Source of the DNA: Planctomycetota bacterium
GTDB taxonomy: Bacteria > Planctomycetota > Phycisphaerae > WQYP01
Reading direction: 5' to 3'
NCBI GenBank assembly: GCA_021805585.1
Contig: JAJZEY010000237.1
Span: forward strand, 1 to 7,592
Length of the DNA stretch: 7,592 nucleotides
In this document: positions 1 through 6,195 of the stretch, piece after piece
Position numbering within the stretch: position 1 is the stretch's first letter
Layout of the letters: every line of letters begins with the position of its first letter
Position numbers and translations under genes: made by a program
The notes under the pieces: model-generated
What the model was told of the DNA's origin: nothing
The model's input: only the letters and a program-made list of their open reading frames with translations
Databases searched by the model: none

Positions 1-156
1 CAGAATTTTGATGGTGGTGGTTTTTCCGGCACCATTGGGGCCGATAAAACCAAGAATCTCGCCCGCCTGCAGTTCTATGGAAAGATTGTCCAGAGCCGTA
101 AAATCTCCGTAGCGTTTGGTCAGGGCTTCGGTTTTAATGACTGTCTGACTGTTCAT
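1..156 (-). CDS. ABC transporter ATP-binding protein (N-terminal 52 residues, cut by window edge)
   Basis: This is the nucleotide-binding subunit of an ABC transporter; it would hydrolyse ATP at the inner face of the cytoplasmic membrane. The visible 52 residues hold the A-loop tyrosine (Y16, in KRYGDFTAL) and a complete Walker A P-loop, GPNGAGKTT (residues 39-47). Signature motif, Walker B and H-loop lie beyond position 1. The ATG at 156-154 is supported by AGGA at 167-164, seven bases upstream. The sequence style ([14 protein letters not shown], then [17 protein letters not shown]) is that of ABC-2 type exporter or CcmA-like ATPases, but substrate cannot be read from this fragment. It follows the GATase-like membrane protein by 62 bases with no terminator between them, so the two may be co-transcribed. 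A permease gene would be expected further downstream, outside the window. Confidence 0.95.
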   Translation of the reverse strand, partial: MNSQTVIKTEALTKRYGDFTALDNLSIELQAGEILGFIGPNGAGKTTTIKIL

Positions 157-177
157 GTATAGTTCCTGTCTACGTAA

Positions 178-189
178 CAACATATGTTG
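178..189. promoter_or_regulatory. 12-bp perfect palindrome CAACATATGTTG upstream of the ABC ATPase gene
   Basis: CAACATATGTTG equals its own reverse complement and lies 22 bases upstream of the ATPase start codon, in the 62-base gap after the preceding gene. The flanks extend the symmetry imperfectly (GTAACA on one side, TGTTAT on the other). Position and symmetry would suit a dimeric repressor operator. A chance palindrome is also possible; no clear -35/-10 pair was seen next to it. Confidence 0.3.
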
Positions 190-218
190 ATGTTATTCGC
201 GAATTAAAAGCCGGAGCG

Positions 219-2513
219 TCACGGCTCGGTTCCATCCACCGCCAGCCGCACGGATTGCATTTCCCACGATTTTGCCAGCGAATCGCCCCCCCCGATTCGC
301 AGTTCCACATCCACGCCGCCGTTGGGGCCGCATTGCGGCGCGGTCCGACCGTGCAGCACCACCGTCAGCCGCTGGGCCGGCGAGGCCATCCGTTCCGCCG
401 GTACCCAGCCGTTCCGGGTGCGGACTCGGATGGTCAACGGGCGGCCCGCCGCACTAAGCCGTACCATCAGCCGGGCCTGGGTTAGTTGCAAATCCCTTTC
501 ACTCGCGGGTAATTGAAAATTGATATAAATGCGGGCCCCGCGCGATATATGTTGAATCCACCGGTGACGCTGCGCTTCATACACGGTGCTCACGGCGCGC
601 TGCCGCGGACCGCGGACAAGGTGAAACGGCAGGAACGGCCAGGGAATATGCACCCTGCCGCCGGACCGTTGCGGACGCAATCCCACCGGCATCTCCACCA
701 CCGTACGCGTATAGCGGATCGGTTCCCCGGAAAGTTTCACCGGCGGGGCCCAGGCACCGGTCTGGCATAAAATAACCGGTGATTCAATTCCGCCCCGCAC
801 TATGGACCGGTACACCGCGGCCAATGATTTTTGAGTGCCCGTCAGCAGGCCGGCCGCCAAATACTGGCCGCGCGGCAGAATGGACGCATCTTTAAAAACC
901 AGGCGGGTTGCGGCCACATTCCGCACCGCCAGCAGCCCCATCGGTGCGGCCAGACTTATATCCTTCATCCCCGCGGATACCAGCGGCGCGGCATTAATCT
1001 TCAGACCCGCGGCACCAAAATGCCCGTACACGGGCCGAAGTGATGTTTCCGGCATCACCGCCCGATATTGCAGCTGGACCGGTGCGCCCGATGCCAGCCG
1101 CAGATTTTGGAGTCGCATCGCTCCGCTGCCACCGCATTGAATAATCAGTCGATTCTGTTGCTCAAGCGTCCGCGGTGAACCGAGCCATGCCGACGGCTGT
1201 ACGGTCAGGCCGCTGGTTATCTGTCCGGGGCTGAAATTGGCGCTAACCCCGCTGATCACCATTTTGTTCATCGCCGGAATTATCCGGGCAACTTGTGCAG
1301 CCGAACTGGTTAATCCCACGCGGCCGCGTTCCATTCGCCCCAGCACAAACAGCAGGGCACCGGCGCACACCACGCCACCCAACAGGATGGCCACAATCCA
1401 TTCCATGTGATGCCGCCGCCTTGCCCAGATCGCCCCGCCCATCAGCACAATTAACAGGCCAATCAGAACCATGCCAACCGTTCGCCGGGATTCAATGTGA
1501 TAGCCGATCGCCCCTTGCGCCATATCCCTTACCGGTGCCATCGACAACCGCGAAGCGGCCTTATAAAATTCCCTGGCCACAGGCCAAAGCACGCTACCCG
1601 CCTTGCCATCGGCCTTAAGCAGTCCGCGGCCATTCATTGCACAAACAAAAATCCGCCCCTTACCCATGTGGCACACCGCCACCGCCGGCCAGCCGTTCAC
1701 CCATTCCAGCACCTTCATTTTGCGGACCATCAGATAGCAGAGGCTGATCGAATGTGTCAGATGCACCGTGCGGTTGACCCCGGCGGCGGTGATATGTAAC
1801 GTTGCCACCCGCCCGCGGCCGGCCACCACCACGCGCCACGAGGATTTCAACAGTGCCCGGCAGAATTCCGTCGGAGTGCGATTCACCTGAATCCACAAAT
1901 TTCCGCCGCCCGCCGTCCATTGCTGTATCGCCGAGATTTGCGAAGGTGTTAATCTTGGAGATTTAAGTGACAGCACCATCGCCGACAGGCCGTCATAACC
2001 GGCCGCCCAGAACGGCAGGCGGGTTGCCGCGGCGTAGCTGATGCGCGGTTTGTACCCGATTAAAGTACGCATGCCCGAAACCAACGACGCCGTACCATGA
2101 TCGGCGGCATCCAGAATGGCCGCCGTTGGCATGCGCGATGAATCCACAAACAGATCGCCCGCCCGCACTTTGCGCGGCTCGGTTCCCACCCGCCAACTGG
2201 ATATGGCAATAGATCCCTTCCTCTGAATATCGCGCGGACAAAGCAAGGGAAAACCGTAGCGTATCGCTGCATGCGCCGGCACCAGCACGGTTCGCTGAAA
2301 TTCCAGCCCCGGCTCGGCTTTGATGCGCATCGCCATGCGTACCAACCGCGGCTTATTGCCCGAATTGCTTAACGAGCTGGTTCCATTGATCCACCGGCCC
2401 GCCCGCGCGCCGGCTAAGCCGATCGCCGCCGGCGACGTTTTAACGCCATCCGCCACGGCATGGCCGATATTCAAAGCAAGCACGATAATTGCCAAAGCCA
2501 GCCAATGCCGCAT
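219..2513 (-). CDS. Exported membrane-anchored protein with GATase-like domain, ABC-transporter associated; function unknown
   Basis: This 764-residue protein has an N-terminal export signal (MRHWLALAII, hydrophobic to residue 18, then HAVA before a likely cleavage near 21). Residues about 115-290 resemble the glutamine-amidotransferase-like fold of bacterial proteins found beside ABC transporters: YDGLSAMVL (173-181), then the glycine turn GGGNLWI (202-208), and MGKGRIFV (283-290) closing the fold. I see no nucleophile elbow with a catalytic cysteine, so it is probably not an active amidotransferase. Two membrane helices follow at about 346-364 and 371-392, separated by a basic turn (ARRRHH), and then a long, probably extracytoplasmic beta-rich region. 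The open frame extends upstream to a TTG at 2636, but the ATG at 2513 is preferred because it gives a clean signal peptide and has GGGAG nine bases upstream; an ATG at 2579 is the other option. The neighbouring ATPase suggests an accessory role in transport, which is inference. Confidence 0.8.
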   Translation of the reverse strand: MRHWLALAIIVLALNIGHAVADGVKTSPAAIGLAGARAGRWINGTSSLSNSGNKPRLVRMAMRIKAEPGLEFQRTVLVPAHAAIRYGFPLLCPRDIQRKGSIAISSWRVGTEPRKVRAGDLFVDSSRMPTAAILDAADHGTASLVSGMRTLIGYKPRISYAAATRLPFWAAGYDGLSAMVLSLKSPRLTPSQISAIQQWTAGGGNLWIQVNRTPTEFCRALLKSSWRVVVAGRGRVATLHITAAGVNRTVHLTHSISLCYLMVRKMKVLEWVNGWPAVAVCHMGKGRIFVCAMNGRGLLKADGKAGSVLWPVAREFYKAASRLSMAPVRDMAQGAIGYHIESRRTVGMVLIGLLIVLMGGAIWARRRHHMEWIVAILLGGVVCAGALLFVLGRMERGRVGLTSSAAQVARIIPAMNKMVISGVSANFSPGQITSGLTVQPSAWLGSPRTLEQQNRLIIQCGGSGAMRLQNLRLASGAPVQLQYRAVMPETSLRPVYGHFGAAGLKINAAPLVSAGMKDISLAAPMGLLAVRNVAATRLVFKDASILPRGQYLAAGLLTGTQKSLAAVYRSIVRGGIESPVILCQTGAWAPPVKLSGEPIRYTRTVVEMPVGLRPQRSGGRVHIPWPFLPFHLVRGPRQRAVSTVYEAQRHRWIQHISRGARIYINFQLPASERDLQLTQARLMVRLSAAGRPLTIRVRTRNGWVPAERMASPAQRLTVVLHGRTAPQCGPNGGVDVELRIGGGDSLAKSWEMQSVRLAVDGTEP

Positions 2514-2522
2514 CCAACCAGA

Positions 2523-2527
2523 CTCCC
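2523..2527 (-). promoter_or_regulatory. Ribosome binding site that decides the start at 2513
   Basis: On the minus strand this reads GGGAG, nine bases before the ATG at 2513. The alternatives lack such a site: the TTG at 2636 has only scattered G pairs upstream, and the ATG at 2579 has AGG directly abutting it. Confidence 0.6.
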
Positions 2528-2577
2528 GGATTAAATCACAAATCGCTGCAAGAATCAGCGCAACTGATACGCTTTGC

Positions 2578-2606
2578 ATCCTATACGATTTATGAACCGC
2601 GGCCAA
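2578..2606 (-). promoter_or_regulatory. Weak sigma70-like promoter candidate for the GATase-like gene
   Basis: On the minus strand TTGGCC (2606-2601) and TAGGAT (2583-2578) are separated by 17 bases; each matches its consensus at four of six positions. It would give a leader of roughly 55-60 bases before the ATG at 2513. A promoter is needed somewhere here, because a strong terminator isolates this gene from the globin gene upstream. The match itself is weak. Confidence 0.2.
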
Positions 2607-2622
2607 GCTCTGCGGGTCGGGC

Positions 2623-2634
2623 GTCTGGCCAGAC
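2623..2634. repeat. 12-bp perfect palindrome GTCTGGCCAGAC
   Basis: GTCTGGCCAGAC is its own reverse complement. It lies 16 bases upstream of the candidate -35 hexamer for the GATase-like gene, where an operator or activator site could sit. No known regulator motif was recognised. Confidence 0.3.
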
Positions 2635-2688
2635 AAATGAACCAGCCATCATGTCCGCCCACCTGATGACCCTGGCAGGCCAATCAAT

Positions 2689-2702
2689 CCTGCATATGCA
2701 GG
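2689..2702. repeat. 14-bp perfect palindrome CCTGCATATGCAGG
   Basis: This 14-base perfect palindrome has the same central CATATG as the one at 178-189. It sits about 175 bases upstream of the GATase-like start codon. A shared core at two places in one transporter locus could mean a common regulator, but CATATG is itself a common self-complementary hexamer, and the outer arms differ. Confidence 0.3.
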
Positions 2703-2937
2703 CGCAACAGAACACTCACGACCTTCCCGACAAAAACGGCCACACCCAATAAATCCGCATCACTTTTTCAACCGGTGCGGGGAATCGACCCGATCCTCGA
2801 ACGCAGCGCGACTGCCGGTGGTGGAAACTCCCGGCCCACAGGCACCGCCAGACATTTCCCCGGAGAAAACCGGAATCGCAGTGCGCGGTTTGGCCTATGG
2901 CGCGACCCGCCGAGGCGATCAGCAAGACGACTGGCCT

Positions 2938-2969
2938 AAAAAAAAGCGGCGGCCTTTCCGGCCGCCGCT
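2938..2969 (-). terminator. Strong intrinsic terminator of the globin gene
   Basis: In the minus-strand transcript a perfect 10-bp stem (AGCGGCGGCC paired with GGCCGCCGCU) encloses the loop GGAAA and is followed by eight consecutive U, the first of which can close the stem. It lies 34 bases after the globin stop codon. This is the clearest regulatory element in the window and separates the globin unit from the transporter genes. Confidence 0.95.
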
Positions 2970-3003
2970 GAATTCTGATATTTGATTCTCATAACAAAAG
3001 GAA

Positions 3004-3474
3004 TTAATGTCCGACGATTTCAGATTTCATCGGCATAAGAATTCCCAGCAGTCGCGACTGGTTAAGTTCCGACACTTTTTCCTGCGTTAAGGTCTTGCCG
3101 AAATCTTCCATAAACGCATTCCATTGGGCTACCGTAATGTGCATGCCTTTATGGGCCTGATACATGTCCGGTCCGGTGTAAACTTCCGGTCCGCCGGAAT
3201 CCTGACCGATCAGATCCACAAGCTGGCTTTGCAGGTCGGCAAGGTTGGCATGCGCAAATGCGCTGTTAATTCGTGAATCCTTCCCGACATTCATGATAAA
3301 TGCGTGTACCACCGTGGTAATCCCCGCATTTCCGCCCAGACTTGAATAAAGGGAAGGCTCCTGATTCGCCGGTTGACTGGCGCAGCCGACAATTCCCAGC
3401 AGACCCGCCACCAGCGCCGCCGATGCAATTCCTGTTACACCACGCCGCGACCGACTGTACGAATGTTTCCGCAC
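3004..3474 (-). CDS. Exported lipoprotein, group I truncated hemoglobin
   Basis: This 156-residue protein is a small 2-over-2 globin expected to bind heme and a gaseous ligand outside the cytoplasm. The N-terminus is a lipoprotein signal: basic MRKHSYSRSRR, a hydrophobic stretch (18-29) and the lipobox IVGC with the lipidated C31. The globin domain spans about 42-156: SLYSSLGG opening helix A, CD1 phenylalanine F73, GGPEVYTG (94-101), proximal histidine H108 in QAHKG, and the C-terminal LLGILMPMK. Aligned by eye with mycobacterial trHbN, distal positions B10 and E11 are I60 and L85 instead of Tyr and Gln, giving an apolar pocket. The GTG at 3474 is chosen over longer frames (to 3663) because AAGGAG lies seven bases upstream and the signal peptide begins there. 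A promoter candidate precedes it and a strong terminator follows, so it is probably a single-gene unit. Physiological ligand and role are unknown. Confidence 0.9.
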   Translation of the reverse strand: MRKHSYSRSRRGVTGIASAALVAGLLGIVGCASQPANQEPSLYSSLGGNAGITTVVHAFIMNVGKDSRINSAFAHANLADLQSQLVDLIGQDSGGPEVYTGPDMYQAHKGMHITVAQWNAFMEDFGKTLTQEKVSELNQSRLLGILMPMKSEIVGH

Positions 3475-3481
3475 GATACCG

Positions 3482-3487
3482 CTCCTT
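3482..3487 (-). promoter_or_regulatory. Ribosome binding site fixing the GTG start of the globin
   Basis: AAGGAG on the minus strand, seven bases before the GTG at 3474. It is a near-perfect Shine-Dalgarno match and excludes the longer open frame that reads through from 3663, which would bury the lipoprotein signal. Confidence 0.85.
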
Positions 3488-3552
3488 GCGATGGGCTTTT
3501 CAGGAGGCACACCCCGCGCAGGCGGGAGATCGTATGCTTCCCATGGGCTAAA

Positions 3553-3581
3553 TTCATAGCACGGATATACGAATCTGGCAA
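3553..3581 (-). promoter_or_regulatory. Sigma70-like promoter candidate for the globin gene
   Basis: On the minus strand TTGCCA (3581-3576, five of six to TTGACA) and TATGAA (3558-3553, four of six to TATAAT) are spaced by exactly 17 bases. It lies downstream of the rpmH stop and would give a leader of about 70 bases. That leader includes a small hairpin, CCCGC CTGC GCGGG, ahead of the ribosome binding site. Confidence 0.45.
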
Positions 3582-3637
3582 GACACGCCCGCAATTCGAT
3601 GCGTAGCCTTCCTTCGTCACCGGCAACATTACTGGCG

Positions 3638-3772
3638 TTATACCGAATTGACGCTGCGGCCAAACCGCCGCTTGCGATTCAACATCGCCCGGCCATGGCG
3701 GGTTTTCATTCGGGCACGAAAGCCGATTTTGCGAACCCGCTTGCGATTGCTGACCTTATGAGGGTAATGCAC
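3638..3772 (-). CDS. rpmH: 50S ribosomal protein L34
   Basis: This 44-residue, very basic protein is L34, a structural protein of the large ribosomal subunit. The L34 core is clear: RKR (10-12), GFRARMKTRHGRAML (17-31), RKRRFGR (33-39). The glycine of GFRARM is at residue 17, as in E. coli L34, and total length is close to the usual 44-46. The N-terminus reads MHYPHKVSN and lacks the common T(F/Y)QPS motif, so it is divergent there. The start is a GTG at 3772, supported by GGAG (3783-3780) seven bases upstream; no ATG in frame gives the full domain. In many bacteria rpmH is followed by rnpA and lies near dnaA. Here the next gene downstream is the lipoprotein globin, and no rnpA or DnaA box is seen. 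The gene is short and lies within longer spurious frames, so automated calling could miss it. Confidence 0.93.
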   Translation of the reverse strand: MHYPHKVSNRKRVRKIGFRARMKTRHGRAMLNRKRRFGRSVNSV

Positions 3773-3779
3773 GTTGATG

Positions 3780-3783
3780 CTCC
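3780..3783 (-). promoter_or_regulatory. Ribosome binding site of rpmH
   Basis: GGAG on the minus strand, seven bases before the GTG start codon. It supports use of GTG and independent translation from the propeller gene, whose stop codon lies 97 bases upstream. Confidence 0.7.
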
Positions 3784-3869
3784 AATTTTCGTCCGATTAC
3801 GACTTAATTTCAGTCCAATCCGCCATGAAACCAGGCTTCTACCCCTGTTTCTCAATTAAGCGCACCCGT

Positions 3870-6080
3870 TCAATGCACCCGCACCAGAACGGACCGATAA
3901 ACACGATTTCCCTTCGCGTCGGTAGCGCGTAAGGAAATACGGTGCGCACCTGCGGAAAGTTTTTCCGTCTGCGCGGTGAACGCCTCCAAAGGCGAATCGA
4001 ACATACTAGCAGAAGCCGTCGCTTCACGCCAGTTCTTGCCGGAATCCACCCGGAATGACACCGAAACAATTGGCGAAAGCGTATCGGCGGCAATTCCGCT
4101 TATTTTAACCCGCCCCCCGGCCAGCAAGGTGGCTTTCAGCCGCGAAAGTGTCGGCGGAGTGTTTTCCACGAGAAAATAGCGCGTTTCACGGGCCGCAGCC
4201 AGGGCGGTCTGGGGCGAATTGTCCGGCAGGTCCGATGCAATCAGTTTTACACGATAGCGACCATCCGGAATGTCCCGGGTGTTCCATATATAGTGCGTTT
4301 CGGTCAATTTTCGGGCCATTTGTATCCAAATCGGCACACCCTGCTGGCGGTATTCAAGTTTGTATGTCAGGGAATCCCCATTGGCGTCGGTGGCCTTCCA
4401 TGCCAATCGCAACCGATGCGGTTTACCCGGAAGCGGCGCGGCCACAATGGATGCAATCTGCGGGCGAACATTTATTTCCTGATGCGAAATGGTCACCGAC
4501 CGCACCACCGGTGATTTTCCGGCGGCATTGCTCTTTAGAATCAGTCGAAATTGAAGATACCGCGCTGCGGGACTCGTGACGCTTCGATAGGTATTGGCCG
4601 GCAGGGAAGCCGACCAGGCACTCCAGAATTTGGCGTGGCTATGCACATCTGCCACATTGCCTGAACGCGTCTGCACGTTCACGACCGCTCCGGGCGGCAG
4701 CGAGGCCACCACATGGGCCGCACCCCAGGTGGATGCAAGCTTGCCATCCAGAACCTTGCTTACATATTGGCCGGAAGCCACCACGGGTGCTGCCAGCTCG
4801 TAAACCTGTCCCTGATTGGCGGTACCCAGATAGATATTCCCCCCGGCATCCACCGCCAAGGCATTAATATCCGCCTGTTTTACGCGCGATTGAAGTGCTT
4901 CGGATTGGGTGTACGGATTGTAAAACAGCAACCGCCCATGATTGCCCAGCCCCAGCACCAGTGTATGGCGCTGATACAGCATGGAAAGCACCATATCCGG
5001 CACACGCAACAAGATACGGGATTTACCCGATGGGCTGATTTGATACACCACGTTGCTGGCTGCGGCATTCGGCTGCGCCGGTGCCGGCATAGGTGCGATG
5101 GCAGCACGGCCTTTCAAGATCGGGGCCAGCAGTTTTCCCGGATTCTTAGGATTTTTCACCGCATTGGCCTGCCCTTTGGCCGGAAGTTTCATGGGAGGCT
5201 TGGCACCACCGCTGACCGCCGCGGGCCGTCCGTTGGCCGGCCCTTGCGGTGCGAATACGCCGCCATCCAGTTTGGCCAGATCGGGCGATGCTGTGCCGGC
5301 AAAAATATCACCATCCGCGGTAATCGCCACGGATGAAATTTCCGCCCGCCCGGCCGCCATCAGAACAAAAGACTTGCCCGTTCGCGGATTCACGCGCATC
5401 ACCAGCCCGGTCTGGTCCGTTCCTATAATCAGGTTGCCATGGGGTCCCACCGCCATGGATGTAATATTGTGCGTTCCGGTTTTCAGCAGAAGCCGGGCCT
5501 TGCCCTTCAATCCGATGCGCCACAATTCCCCATGCGGACCGGTGGCAATTACAATTGATCCATCGGCCAGCGGTGCGATGGCCCATATATAATCCACCGT
5601 TTTGTTTTCAAACAGCGTTTTGGCGTTGGTTTTTCCGGCAACAACGGTCAATGCCACCAGCCGCGCATGGTTGCCGGCCAGCCCTGCAAGCAGTCCGGCT
5701 GCGCCACGATCGGCCAGCGAAAGAACCGTGCCATAACCCTTGGGTGGAGCGTAAAATACGGTCTGCTTGCCGTTTGCGATGCGGTAGATTTTACCGTGGG
5801 GCGACGTGCCCACGTACAGGCTTCCGCCCGGCCCGCTGGCAAGGGCATTTACGAATTGGAATTTGGTTTTAGCGAACAGAGGTTTCACCGCGCGTGCAAG
5901 CCGCAGTTCGCCATAATTATTTACCAGCGTGTTCCGGAAGTGGCCGGCCGCGTAGGCCGCTTCGGTATTAAATTTCCAATACTGCGTGTGCACGGCCTGT
6001 GCGGCCGGTGCCGGCAGCGTTGCCGCGATTCCCGCAAGAGCCATTGTCACAGGGAAAAACCACCGTTTGAAGGTCAACAT
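3870..6080 (-). CDS. Secreted seven-bladed beta-propeller protein with discoidin-like and Ig/FN3-like C-terminal modules
   Basis: This 736-residue protein starts with a signal peptide (MLTFKRWFF, hydrophobic core, likely cleavage after AQA at residue 29). Seven propeller blades can be read by eye from repeats such as GSLYVGT..HGKIYRI: about 77-111, 119-158, 165-200, 206-243, 248-361 (interrupted), 364-399 and 404-434. Blade 5 is split by an insert at about 266-343 rich in Gly, Ala, Pro and Lys. A discoidin-like module follows (about 436-532; VQTRSGN and FWSAWS are characteristic), then two Ig/FN3-like modules (about 540-640 and 642-736; NTPPTLSRLK marks the second). No catalytic motif is seen; a binding or scaffold role at the cell surface is inferred. 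The ATG at 6080 is preferred over the upstream GTG at 6107 because of AGGAG five bases upstream. The S55 peptidase gene ends 115 bases before it. Confidence 0.85.
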   Translation of the reverse strand: MLTFKRWFFPVTMALAGIAATLPAPAAQAVHTQYWKFNTEAAYAAGHFRNTLVNNYGELRLARAVKPLFAKTKFQFVNALASGPGGSLYVGTSPHGKIYRIANGKQTVFYAPPKGYGTVLSLADRGAAGLLAGLAGNHARLVALTVVAGKTNAKTLFENKTVDYIWAIAPLADGSIVIATGPHGELWRIGLKGKARLLLKTGTHNITSMAVGPHGNLIIGTDQTGLVMRVNPRTGKSFVLMAAGRAEISSVAITADGDIFAGTASPDLAKLDGGVFAPQGPANGRPAAVSGGAKPPMKLPAKGQANAVKNPKNPGKLLAPILKGRAAIAPMPAPAQPNAAASNVVYQISPSGKSRILLRVPDMVLSMLYQRHTLVLGLGNHGRLLFYNPYTQSEALQSRVKQADINALAVDAGGNIYLGTANQGQVYELAAPVVASGQYVSKVLDGKLASTWGAAHVVASLPPGAVVNVQTRSGNVADVHSHAKFWSAWSASLPANTYRSVTSPAARYLQFRLILKSNAAGKSPVVRSVTISHQEINVRPQIASIVAAPLPGKPHRLRLAWKATDANGDSLTYKLEYRQQGVPIWIQMARKLTETHYIWNTRDIPDGRYRVKLIASDLPDNSPQTALAAARETRYFLVENTPPTLSRLKATLLAGGRVKISGIAADTLSPIVSVSFRVDSGKNWREATASASMFDSPLEAFTAQTEKLSAGAHRISLRATDAKGNRVYRSVLVRVH

Positions 6081-6085
6081 GCAAA

Positions 6086-6090
6086 CTCCT
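6086..6090 (-). promoter_or_regulatory. Ribosome binding site deciding the start at 6080
   Basis: AGGAG on the minus strand, five bases before ATG 6080. The site lies inside the longer frame that begins with a GTG at 6107, which therefore is unlikely to be the real start. Confidence 0.75.
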
Positions 6091-6108
6091 GATGATCCAT
6101 TTACCACA

Positions 6109-6138
6109 ATTTTAATTTAGTTATTTTCGCATTGCCGA
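6109..6138 (-). promoter_or_regulatory. Promoter candidate for the propeller gene
   Basis: On the minus strand TCGGCA (6138-6133, four of six) and TAAAAT (6114-6109, five of six) are spaced by 18 bases within an AT-rich patch. Transcription would start near 6102, leaving a leader of about 20 bases that includes AGGAG. The -35 match is weak, and read-through from the peptidase gene is equally possible. Confidence 0.3.
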
Positions 6139-6170
6139 CGCCGGAAAGCGATTTTTTGGCGGGCACTTGC

Positions 6171-6191
6171 ACCGGCGCTCGCCCAGCCGGT
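6171..6191 (-). terminator. Stem-loop just after the S55 peptidase gene, no U tract
   Basis: The perfect 6-bp arms ACCGGC and GCCGGT flank a nine-base loop, starting four bases after the stop codon of the peptidase gene. The minus-strand transcript has no run of U after the stem, so this is at best a weak terminator or a 3'-end protecting hairpin. Confidence 0.25.
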
Positions 6192-6195
6192 CATT

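Larger units (their letters stand above)
2514..2937. other. 424-base stretch without a convincing gene
   Basis: This region separates the globin terminator from the GATase-like gene. It contains the two palindromes, the weak promoter candidate and the GGGAG site listed separately. The part at about 2770-2890 is rich in GC inverted motifs: GTGG/CCAC around 2820-2839, the pair GGTGC at 2774-2778 and GCACC at 2842-2846, and CCGG at 2870 and 2880. These could fold locally, but I could not fit them to a tRNA, riboswitch or other known RNA. A 69-codon frame with a TTG start (2925-2716) has no recognisable protein features and no ribosome binding site that I can see. Confidence 0.5.

Noticed and set aside
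2774..2850. tRNA-like stretch on the plus strand: about 77 bases, GGTGC at the start and GCACCGCCA at the end.
   Set aside because: Only five acceptor pairs form, there is no TTC-type T-loop, and no D or anticodon arm can be drawn. The minus strand fails in the same way.
2820..2860. Resemblance to the conserved 5' region of bacterial RNase P RNA (GGAAACTCCCGGCCCACAGG).
   Set aside because: The match is partial, and the gap between flanking elements is too short for a full RNase P RNA with its conserved 3' regions.
2716..2925. A 69-codon minus-strand frame in the intergenic region.
   Set aside because: It has a TTG start, no ribosome binding site that I can see, unusual Trp/Arg/Cys-rich composition and no recognisable domain.
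3435..3629. A minus-strand 64-codon frame directly after rpmH, where rnpA is often found.
   Set aside because: It lacks the RNR motif and other RnpA features, and it overlaps the globin start region in another frame.
3599..3859. An 86-codon plus-strand frame spanning the rpmH region.
   Set aside because: It is the antisense shadow of the rpmH gene, which has strong family similarity on the minus strand.
3475..3869. Possible replication origin around rpmH, since rpmH often neighbours dnaA.
   Set aside because: No TTATCCACA-type DnaA boxes or AT-rich unwinding region were found on either strand.
4713..5336. Long plus-strand open frames opposite the propeller gene (also 5053-5592 and 4148-4579).
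   Set aside because: They are antisense to a clearly real protein with repeats and a signal peptide. Their translations are rich in Arg, His and Pro with no domain, which is typical of shadows in GC-rich DNA.
6127..6160. Plus-strand hairpin-like sequence followed by six T, resembling a terminator.
   Set aside because: The stem has only four outer pairs with a poor interior, and no plus-strand gene lies upstream to be terminated.
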